Part shown: piece after piece, positions 1 to 4,924 of the stretch | Position numbering within the stretch: the first letter of the stretch is position 1 | Layout of the letters: each line of letters begins with the position of its first letter | From: Propionibacteriaceae bacterium | Lineage (GTDB): Bacteria; Actinomycetota; Actinomycetes; Propionibacteriales; Propionibacteriaceae | Assembly: GCA_031282235.1 (NCBI GenBank) | Contig: JAITED010000177.1 | Coordinates: 1 to 6,931 of the forward strand | DNA: 6,931 bases | Direction of reading: 5' to 3' | Notes under the pieces: generated by a model | What the model saw: only the letters and a program-made list of their open reading frames with translations | Databases searched by the model: none | Told to the model about the DNA's origin: nothing | Position numbers and translations under genes: made by a program

Positions 1-1
1 G

Positions 2-745
2 GGGGGCGAAGAATCTGCGCTGTTCGCCGCCGACCTCTACCGGATGTACCTCAAATACGCCGAGATTCGCGGCTGGAAAGTCGAACTGCTGGAGGCCGAG
101 TCCACCGATTTAGGGGGCATCAAATCGGCCACTATCGCTTTTCGCGCCCCCGGCAACGCCGCCCCCGGGAACGCCCCGTATGGGGTGCTGAAGTTTGAGG
201 GCGGGGTGCATCGGGTACAGCGGGTGCCGGTCACTGAGAGCCAGGGGCGGATTCATACGTCGGCCGCTGGGGTGTTGGTGATGCCCGATGTTGAAGCGGA
301 CGAGGTGGAGATAAACGATGATGACCTGCGTATTGATGTGTATCGCTCCACCGGCAAGGGCGGTCAGGGGGTAAACACCACCGACTCCGCAGTGCGCATC
401 ACGCACCTGCCCTCTGGCATCGTAGTCACCTGCCAAGACCAGCGTTCCCAACTGCAAAACAAGGAGCAGGCACTCCGGATTCTGCGGGCTCGCCTGGTGC
501 GCGCCGCTGAGGATGCCGCCGCCGCTGAGGTGGCTGCAGCGCGCAAATCGCAGGTACGTACCGTGGACCGCTCGGAACGGATTCGCACCTACAACTTCCC
601 CGAGAACCGCATCACTGACCACCGTATCGGTTACAAGGCGTACAACCTAGACCAAGTGTTGGCAGGCGACCTCAGCGGGGTGATTGAGGCGCTGCTAGCC
701 GCCGACCTCAAGGAACGTCTGGAATCCGCCGCTGAGCAGGTGTGA
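2..745 (+). CDS. prfA: Peptide chain release factor 1 (RF1), 5' end outside the window
   Basis: RF1 ends translation at UAA and UAG by triggering hydrolysis of peptidyl-tRNA in the ribosome. The frame is open from base 2, so roughly the first third of the protein (N-terminal helical domain) is missing. The stop-codon reading tripeptide PVT is encoded at 227-235 in the context RVQRVPVTESQGRIHTS; RF2 would carry SPF here, so this is RF1. The catalytic GGQ is encoded at 359-367 within GKGGQGVNTTDSAVR, followed by the conserved RITHLPSGIVV and the C-terminal DRSERIRTYNFPENRITDHR. The residue before GGQ is Lys, where the RF1 sequences I recall have Ala or Pro. The stop TGA at 743-745 overlaps a GTG (742-744) that begins a short ORF. 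The Gln of GGQ is the substrate of PrmC, encoded downstream beyond the cassette. Confidence 0.97.
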   Translation, partial: GGEESALFAADLYRMYLKYAEIRGWKVELLEAESTDLGGIKSATIAFRAPGNAAPGNAPYGVLKFEGGVHRVQRVPVTESQGRIHTSAAGVLVMPDVEADEVEINDDDLRIDVYRSTGKGGQGVNTTDSAVRITHLPSGIVVTCQDQRSQLQNKEQALRILRARLVRAAEDAAAAEVAAARKSQVRTVDRSERIRTYNFPENRITDHRIGYKAYNLDQVLAGDLSGVIEALLAADLKERLESAAEQV

Positions 746-900
746 CGTTGCTGCTTAGAGCGGCGCTGACACGCGACTTTGGGAACTGGCAGTTGGTTGG
801 GCATGAGATGGGCATTATGGCTCTCCACAAAGAGGGGTATATGTTGCCAAGGGAAGCACTGATTAGTGCTGTGCTGGGGCTGGGGCGACGGGCGAGATGA
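742..900 (+). pseudogene. 52-codon ORF overlapping the prfA stop; possible stranded prmC 5' end
   Basis: A GTG at 742-744 overlaps the prfA stop in the GTGA arrangement typical of coupled genes, and the frame stays open to TGA at 898-900. The first residues, MTLLLRAALTR, resemble a usual PrmC N-terminus (many begin MTL followed by an Ala/Leu-rich helix). The intact prmC start downstream has NVALTQGITRL: the ALT codons are in the same frame, and ggcgctgacac (762-772 region) resembles ggcgttgaccc near 3388. The rest of the ORF resembles nothing I know, and its last 16 codons lie inside the MITE-like element. I infer a leftover 5' end of an older prmC left behind when the cassette arrived. A chance ORF or a small expressed peptide is equally possible. 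The upstream Shine-Dalgarno is weak (gagcagg). Confidence 0.3.
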
Positions 901-1011
901 GATTTTCCCCCTATGTCTTGTGGGTGGATTGGACATCCATCAAAAGATATAGGGGGAGAAGATCGCTCGATCCGAAAGTTCCAGACACAGTGCATGATTA
1001 ATCAGTGCTTC
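853..1011. mobile_element. MITE-like element: 159 bp, 13-bp terminal inverted repeats, 6-bp flanking direct repeats
   Basis: The ends are perfect inverted repeats, gaagcactgatta (853-865) and taatcagtgcttc (999-1011). The element is bordered on both sides by the direct repeat ccaagg (847-852 and 1012-1017), which looks like a target-site duplication. Complementarity runs through most of the element. Pairing by hand gives 866-868 with 991-993, 869-877 with 981-990 (A985 bulged), 889-896 with 966-974 (A970 bulged), 903-914 with 949-960 (12 bp, one G-U) and an apical 923-929 with 935-941. The left end also contains its own small hairpin, agcact-gatt-agtgct (855-870). It encodes no protein, so it would need a transposase in trans. 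No IS family is assigned. A structured RNA or another intergenic palindromic repeat is an alternative. Confidence 0.6.
903..960 (+). repeat. Inner 12-bp inverted repeat with a nested hairpin
   Basis: Bases 903-914 (ttttccccctat) pair with 949-960 (atagggggagaa) over 12 bp with one G-U. Inside the 34-base loop, 923-929 pairs with 935-941 around a 5-base loop. It is the strongest stem inside the MITE-like element and could also form in RNA reading through from prfA. It is not a classical intrinsic terminator, because no T-run follows on the + strand (gatcgctcga comes next). On the - strand the 5' arm supplies a short run, but after C-rich sequence. Confidence 0.55.
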
Positions 1012-1017
1012 CCAAGG

Positions 1018-1165
1018 TGCTTTGGAGTGAAGTGTCTCAAAGCTAAATACTCGCGTGAGGTGCTTTGTTTCATAGTTTGCGGTTTTGATGCTTTGTAGGG
1101 GTTGAATGGTCCAACTATGTCTGCCACACCCCATGCTTTCGCGTTAGGCTAATCAAGGAGCAGAA
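1018..1165. other. Gene-free stretch between the MITE-like element and the cassette promoter
   Basis: I see no coding potential that looks real on either strand here. The short ORFs have no Shine-Dalgarno or recognisable residues. The sequence is more AT-rich than the housekeeping genes around it. The word tgctttg occurs three times (1018-1024, 1061-1067, 1089-1095), and the first two lie within a 10-base direct repeat, aggtgctttg (1015-1024 and 1058-1067). I cannot attach a function to these. No terminator for prfA was found here. Confidence 0.5.
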
Positions 1166-1194
1166 TTGACTCGGTTTCCCAGTGATTCTACTGT
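1166..1194 (+). promoter_or_regulatory. Candidate sigma70-type promoter for the ABC cassette
   Basis: A -35-like TTGACT (1166-1171) is separated by 17 bases from a -10-like TACTGT (1189-1194). The -35 matches five of six consensus positions. The -10 matches the important first, second and sixth positions but only three of six overall. Transcription from about 1200 would give a leader of roughly 95 bases before the first well-placed start at 1296. It is the best-spaced match I found upstream of the cassette and would let these genes be expressed independently of prfA. Confidence 0.45.
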
Positions 1195-1210
1195 ATGTTT
1201 ATGAGCTGTT

Positions 1211-1238
1211 CTAGCGCCCAACGACCCAAGGGTGCTAG
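1211..1238 (+). promoter_or_regulatory. 5'-UTR stem-loop 1
   Basis: Bases 1211-1219 (ctagcgccc) pair with 1230-1238 (gggtgctag) as a 9-bp stem with one G-U pair and a 10-base loop. It lies just downstream of the candidate promoter. No T-run follows, so an intrinsic terminator is unlikely. It may shape or stabilise the leader RNA. It fits no riboswitch class I recognise. Confidence 0.4.
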
Positions 1239-1247
1239 GTTGCGTCA

Positions 1248-1286
1248 TTCCACTCGGACTATATGTACCATGCGTGAGTGGGAGGT
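1248..1286 (+). promoter_or_regulatory. 5'-UTR hairpin overlapping a strong Shine-Dalgarno
   Basis: Bases 1248-1255 (ttccactc) pair with 1276-1283 (gagtggga), 8 bp with one G-U. The 3' arm includes the first three bases of ggaggt (1281-1286), the best Shine-Dalgarno in the cassette leader, placed 9 bases before the ATG at 1296. If formed in the mRNA, this hairpin would partly hide the ribosome site of the 39-codon ORF, giving a possible translational switch. The pairing is seen; the regulatory role is inferred. Confidence 0.35.
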
Positions 1287-1295
1287 ATCGAGGGT

Positions 1296-1415
1296 ATGGC
1301 ACGTACTCTTTCGCTAGTTCAGGAAAGAACAAATACAGTCTCCTTAGAGGGAGTGGGTATGGGTATGCATCTACCATTAAATGCTGATGAAGTGCGCTGC
1401 TACTATGAAACGTGA
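1296..1415 (+). CDS. 39-codon ORF: leader peptide or severed N-terminus of the next gene
   Basis: This ORF starts at ATG 1296, nine bases after ggaggt (1281-1286), and ends at TGA 1413-1415. A second in-frame ATG at 1359 also has a good site (agaggga, 1346-1352). The C-terminal part, LNADEVRCYYET, looks like ordinary protein. Reading on after a +1 shift at the stop would give YYET-DLRFLQEHF, one smooth amphipathic helix running into the next ORF, which itself has no good ribosome site at its first ATG. Three readings fit: a short coupled leader peptide, the 5' end of a gene broken by a one-base insertion (or sequencing error), or programmed +1 frameshifting. The stop context ACG-TGA-T lacks the usual slippery run, so recoding is the least likely. 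Function unknown. Confidence 0.45.
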   Translation: MARTLSLVQERTNTVSLEGVGMGMHLPLNADEVRCYYET

Positions 1416-1872
1416 TTTGCGATTCTTGCAGGAGCATTTTGCGCACGAGTACGGGGATTGTGCGCGGGTTTTTCGTGATGAAAACGAGGGACTACTCTGT
1501 TTAATCCCAACCCTTATTTCTGCTTGTCCCATTGTGCTTAAAGTTTTTGATGACGGCTGGTTTGTGCTTACCTGTAGTACTCATACCCAACTTGAACTGA
1601 CTGAGTCGTTTGAGGATGATGTCATAATCGGGTTAGTTAAAGAGATTATTGAGGGACGCTTCAAAGAGATCATTGCTCGTAAAGTGGTAGCGCATCCGAG
1701 TGTCTATCCTGAGTTTGCTTTGGCTGACGGCATTTTTTCCAGCTCGTTCTCGGATACTACCCACGCGCTCCCGTATACCCCAGAAGGTGAACGTATAGCT
1801 GAGTGGACATTGCCAAACTGGAGGGGAAATTTTGATGGAGTAGAGGTGAACGTGCTGTGCAGCTCGAAATAA
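1381..1872 (+). CDS. Hypothetical protein, first gene of the ABC cassette
   Basis: I do not recognise this 163-aa protein. The frame opens immediately after a TAA (1378-1380). Possible starts are ATG 1381, 1387 or 1405; none has a strong Shine-Dalgarno, and 1405 (MKRDLRF...) lies in the end of the 39-codon ORF, allowing stop-restart coupling. The protein has no signal peptide or membrane segment, so it is probably cytoplasmic. A helical, acidic N-terminal part (LQEHFAHEYGDC) leads to a beta-rich stretch (CPIVLKVFDDGWFVLTCS) and then an acidic helix (FEDDVIIGLVKEIIEGRF). It overlaps the ABC ATPase gene by 16 bases, so the two are probably made together and may work together, for instance as an accessory or immunity factor (inference). 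Third codon positions are AT-rich compared with the flanking housekeeping genes. Confidence 0.6.
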   Translation: MLMKCAATMKRDLRFLQEHFAHEYGDCARVFRDENEGLLCLIPTLISACPIVLKVFDDGWFVLTCSTHTQLELTESFEDDVIIGLVKEIIEGRFKEIIARKVVAHPSVYPEFALADGIFSSSFSDTTHALPYTPEGERIAEWTLPNWRGNFDGVEVNVLCSSK

Positions 1873-2510
1873 TCAATCTGTCTAAGCGTTACAAGTCGAT
1901 TCAAGCGGTCGATGGCGTATCCTTCAAGGTTTCTAGCGGTGAGGCGGTTGCCGTAGTCGGGAGTAATGGTTCCGGTAAATCTTCGCTACTGCGTATGGTG
2001 GTTGGTCTGGATCGCCCTAGTGGTGGAAGTGTCACTATGAACGGTTGGGACGTAGCGCTAGCTGTTAAAAATGGGGTTCGTATCCGTTTAGTGTCGGATG
2101 GTGTGGCTGGGTCTGGCGGACGCACCGTACGCCGTCATTTGGAGGCGGTCGCGGCTATGCACGGTCTGAATAAGTCTATAGTTTTGGAGGCGTTAGAAGA
2201 AGTTTCTCTTACGAGAGCTGCGAATATACGGGTTGTTGATTGCTCGGCAGGGATGCGGCAGCGGTTGGCAATCGCGGTTGGCTGGTTGGGGCCATGTGAT
2301 CTTTTGGTGATGGACGAGCCTACTAACAGTCTTGACTCAGATGGAACTGCGCTGATTGTGAGACTTGTACAACAGGTAACCGACAATGGTGGAGCGGTAC
2401 TTTTGGCGACTCATGATTTCGGATTGGCTGTCAGTGCGTGTGGTAGGCAGATAGCACTGGAGAAAGGTGTGATTAGCGGCTGTGTAGGAGGGCATCACGA
2501 TGTCGATTAG
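1857..2510 (+). CDS. ABC transporter ATP-binding protein
   Basis: This 217-aa nucleotide-binding subunit would power the membrane protein encoded next. The start is GTG 1857: an in-frame TGA at 1833 leaves no other candidate, and gaggtg (1843-1848) sits at good distance. Visible motifs are Walker A GSNGSGKSS (residues 35-43), the signature CSAGMRQRL (129-137) in place of LSGGQ, Walker B LLVMDEP with the catalytic Glu154, D-loop SLD (158-160) and the switch His186 in LLATHDF. The region where the Q-loop Gln is expected (RIRLVSDG, about 75-82) has no Gln. The order and short length fit the drug/peptide-exporter type of ATPase paired with ABC-2 permeases. The gene overlaps the hypothetical protein (16 bases) and the permease (11 bases). 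The substrate cannot be read from the sequence. Confidence 0.92.
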   Translation: MQLEIINLSKRYKSIQAVDGVSFKVSSGEAVAVVGSNGSGKSSLLRMVVGLDRPSGGSVTMNGWDVALAVKNGVRIRLVSDGVAGSGGRTVRRHLEAVAAMHGLNKSIVLEALEEVSLTRAANIRVVDCSAGMRQRLAIAVGWLGPCDLLVMDEPTNSLDSDGTALIVRLVQQVTDNGGAVLLATHDFGLAVSACGRQIALEKGVISGCVGGHHDVD

Positions 2511-3324
2511 ACCCAACTGCGCTCCAGGTTTTGGCGGCATGTTCAAGTCTGAAATTATTCAGTTAATTAGCCTGCACCAGTTGCTTTGGTTGTTGGTTAT
2601 TGATGCCTTTTTATTTCCTGCGTTAGCTGCACTTATCGTATACTTCCAAATGGTGCCCTCAACGGAGGGGACGTTTGTGTTGTGGTGGCCGGGTGCGGAT
2701 ATTACATTCTGTTTGATTGGCGGTATGCAGGTTAGTTATTTACTAATTCCTTGCGTAGTGGCGATAGCAGTTGGTTCAGGGGGCGCTGGGGGTTTTGTTA
2801 TGCAGCAGATAGTTTCAGAGCCGCGTCGGGTGTTGCATGTGTGCTCTAAAGCTGTTATTTACGGCGGTGTGGTATTCGTTTTGTCACTAGTTTGTGGGGG
2901 AGTGGCGGTTTTCGTCGGTCGCTGGGTGTTATACGTCAACGATCAAATACCAGACTCAACTATAGGTGATGCTGTTGGAGTTGTTGTAAGAATGTCTATC
3001 GTGCTGCTGTTGTTGACATGGTTTGCTCTTGGTGTCAGCTATGCGGTACGCAAAACTGGACTCGCATTGGCGGTGATGGTGTCTTTCCTGTTGATAGCTC
3101 CTGTGATACTTACCCTCATGCCCGGTCTTGATAAATGGTCAGCGGTTCTTCCAAGTATCGACATGGAGCGGTTCGTATTTCCATGGTACGATTCTGGGAT
3201 TCTAAATTGGATGGATCCGGGGAAAACTGGAGCGCTGGGCATATTGGGATGTTGGGTAGTGGTTGCGGTTCTGTTGGGCGGTTGCCGGTATTGTTTTGCG
3301 GATTGTGAACGCCCCCAACTGTGA
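2500..3324 (+). CDS. Membrane protein, probable ABC-2-type permease subunit
   Basis: This 274-aa integral membrane protein is the probable transmembrane partner of the preceding ATPase. The start at ATG 2500 is fixed by aggagg at 2486-2491, eight bases upstream, and the gene overlaps the ATPase by 11 bases. About six hydrophobic segments can be seen: roughly residues 28-49, 68-92, 118-140, 162-182, 186-207 and 243-264, with a loop rich in aromatic residues (ERFVFPWYDSGILNW) before the last. Topology and gene order fit an ABC-2 exporter half. I see no sequence motif that fixes the family, so the call rests on topology and context. No hairpin plus T-run follows the stop; prmC begins 48 bases later, so read-through into prmC is likely. 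Confidence 0.75.
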   Translation: MSIRPNCAPGFGGMFKSEIIQLISLHQLLWLLVIDAFLFPALAALIVYFQMVPSTEGTFVLWWPGADITFCLIGGMQVSYLLIPCVVAIAVGSGGAGGFVMQQIVSEPRRVLHVCSKAVIYGGVVFVLSLVCGGVAVFVGRWVLYVNDQIPDSTIGDAVGVVVRMSIVLLLLTWFALGVSYAVRKTGLALAVMVSFLLIAPVILTLMPGLDKWSAVLPSIDMERFVFPWYDSGILNWMDPGKTGALGILGCWVVVAVLLGGCRYCFADCERPQL

Positions 3325-3372
3325 TGGACTAGTTACTCTGAACCGGTATGGTCATAGCGAAAGCGGAATGAT

Positions 3373-4257
3373 ATGCGGCCTAATGTGGCGTTGACCCAAG
3401 GCATAACCCGCCTTTCACAAGCTGGTTTGCCCAGCCCGGAGGCGGATGCGCGCACTTTACTTGCCCATGCATTAGATGTCGCCCCAGTGTCATTAGCTTT
3501 CATAACCGACGTGCCCGACGCTGCCGCCACCCTGTTTGACCAACTGTTGCAGTTACGAGCCGCTGGACACCCGGTGCAGCACCTCACCGGAATAGCCTAT
3601 TTTCGCGGCGTTACGCTACAGGTGGGGCCGGGCGTATTCATCCCGCGCCCCGAAACCGAGGGTTTAGTGCAGGTGGCACTGGATTGGATTGCGGCACAAA
3701 CCTGGGATAGGCCAGTGGTTTGCGGCGATTTGGGCACCGGCTCGGGAGCTATCCCGAAAGCGCTGGTGAGCGAGTTGGCCGCCGCTGACACCCCGGCGCA
3801 GGTGTACGCGGTGGAGTTATCGGAAGCGGCCTATAGTTACGCGGCAGCGAATCTGGCGGGCAGTGGGGTCACGCTGCAACATGGAGATTTCGCCACTGCT
3901 TTCCCCGACCAGAACGCGACCTTTGATGTGGTGCTCTCCAACCCCCCCTACATACCCACCGGGAGCCGGGGGAGTCTGCCGCTAGATGTGGCCGGACGCG
4001 ACCCCGATTTGGCGCTGTTCGCCGGTGTTGACGGCTTGGATGCGCTGGCAGTAGTGGCCAATACGGCAACCCGCTTGCTACGCCCCGGCGGTTTGCTGCT
4101 GTTGGAACATGACGAAACCCAAGCCGAAACGCTACCGGAGCTGTTGCGCGCCACCGGGGCGTTTGGCGACATCGAAAATCACCCAGATTTGACTGGCCGT
4201 CCGCGCTACGTGAGCGCTCGGCGGCAGCCAGTCGTCGAAGAACAACCCGTAAGATAG
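3373..4257 (+). CDS. prmC: Peptide chain release factor N5-glutamine methyltransferase
   Basis: PrmC (HemK) transfers a methyl group from S-adenosylmethionine to the Gln of the GGQ motif in RF1/RF2, raising release activity. The 294-aa length is usual for the family. A small helical N-terminal domain (about 1-75, with AGLPSPEADARTLLAHAL) is followed by FIPRPETE (89-96), SAM-binding motif I DLGTGSG (119-125) and the catalytic NPPY (190-193) within VVLSNPPYIP. An in-frame TAG at 3355 limits the start to ATG 3373, GTG 3385 or TTG 3391. ATG 3373 is preferred with a weak agcgga upstream. In many Actinobacteria prmC directly follows prfA; here the ABC cassette separates them. tsaC follows after 4 bases. 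Confidence 0.96.
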   Translation: MRPNVALTQGITRLSQAGLPSPEADARTLLAHALDVAPVSLAFITDVPDAAATLFDQLLQLRAAGHPVQHLTGIAYFRGVTLQVGPGVFIPRPETEGLVQVALDWIAAQTWDRPVVCGDLGTGSGAIPKALVSELAAADTPAQVYAVELSEAAYSYAAANLAGSGVTLQHGDFATAFPDQNATFDVVLSNPPYIPTGSRGSLPLDVAGRDPDLALFAGVDGLDALAVVANTATRLLRPGGLLLLEHDETQAETLPELLRATGAFGDIENHPDLTGRPRYVSARRQPVVEEQPVR

Positions 4258-4261
4258 TTCC

Positions 4262-4924
4262 ATGATTCCGGAGTGCCGTGGTGATGGTTCCAGTGCCTGC
4301 GTCGAAGTGCGCGAGCGCGCCATCCTAGCCGCCGCCTCGGCCATCAAGGCCGGGGATTTGGTGGTGTTCCCCACCGACACCGTTTACGGCATCGGAGCCG
4401 ACCCTTTCAACCCCGCAGCGGTGCAGCGGCTGCTGGATGCCAAAGGGCGCGGGCGCGGGCAACCCTCCCCGGTGCTGGCAGCGAGCAGCGCGCAAGCGTT
4501 TGCTTTAGCGCGCACGGTGCCCGAGGGCGCGATGCAGTTGGCCAAAGCGTACTGGCCGGGGGCGCTCACCCTCATCTTGCGCGTCAACCCCGAACTAAAC
4601 CTAGATTTGGGAGACAAACCCGAGACCATAGCGCTCCGAGTGCCAGCGTTGCCGTTTGCCCTCCGACTGCTCGCCGCCACCGGGCCGCTGGCGGTCAGTT
4701 CCGCTAACTTAAACGGTCAACCCGCAGCCACTACCAGCGCCGCCGCTGCTAAGATGTTGGGCGATACGGTAGCCATCTATTTGGACGGCGGTGCCACCCC
4801 CAGCACGCCCTCCACCATCGTTGACTTCGCTACGACCCCGAAAGGGCGGGTGATACGCACCGGAGCTATCGGCTTAGCTAGCCTGCGCGCGCTCTGGCCA
4901 GACTTGGAGGGTTCGGATGCGTGA
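4262..4924 (+). CDS. tsaC: L-threonylcarbamoyladenylate synthase (TsaC/Sua5/YwlC family)
   Basis: This enzyme makes threonylcarbamoyl-AMP from threonine, bicarbonate and ATP, the first step of the t6A37 modification in tRNAs reading ANN codons. The 220-aa protein is a single YrdC domain, without the extra C-terminal Sua5 domain. Family signatures are PTDTVYGIGAD (37-47), the K-x-R element K61/R63 in AKGRGRGQPSPVL, YWPGALTLIL (97-106) and SSANLNG (146-152; usually SSANxSG). It starts 4 bases after prmC with little Shine-Dalgarno, suggesting coupling, and its end overlaps the wecA-like start by 8 bases. This pairing with prmC is common in Actinobacteria. The name sua5 or ywlC is also used for this gene. 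Confidence 0.95.
   Translation: MIPECRGDGSSACVEVRERAILAAASAIKAGDLVVFPTDTVYGIGADPFNPAAVQRLLDAKGRGRGQPSPVLAASSAQAFALARTVPEGAMQLAKAYWPGALTLILRVNPELNLDLGDKPETIALRVPALPFALRLLAATGPLAVSSANLNGQPAATTSAAAAKMLGDTVAIYLDGGATPSTPSTIVDFATTPKGRVIRTGAIGLASLRALWPDLEGSDA

Noticed and set aside
155..175. Near-duplicate APGNAAPGNA in RF1 as an insertion
   Set aside because: Actinobacterial RF1 proteins commonly have a Pro/Gly/Ala-rich segment of about this length just before PYG, so the spacing seems normal.
110..622. 170-codon open frame on the - strand inside prfA
   Set aside because: It is a shadow of the clear RF1 coding frame and has no recognisable motif or ribosome site.
903..960. The inner stem-loop as an intrinsic terminator of prfA
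   Set aside because: The stem is strong, but no T-run follows on the + strand and the loop is long (34 bases).
851..1013. The long imperfect hairpin as an integron attC site (bulged bases fall on one arm)
   Set aside because: The ends do not carry the GTTRRRY/RYYYAAC core boxes, the length is above the usual attC range, and no integrase or cassette array is visible. Flanking direct repeats fit a transposable element better.
1015..1067. 10-bp direct repeat aggtgctttg (1015-1024, 1058-1067) and further tgctttg words
   Set aside because: Only two full copies with irregular spacing. This is compatible with chance in a short AT-rich stretch, and no operator or iteron pattern emerges.
1153..1446. 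97-codon open frame on the - strand across the cassette leader
   Set aside because: No recognisable domain, and it runs antisense through the candidate promoter, the Shine-Dalgarno and the start of the + strand genes.
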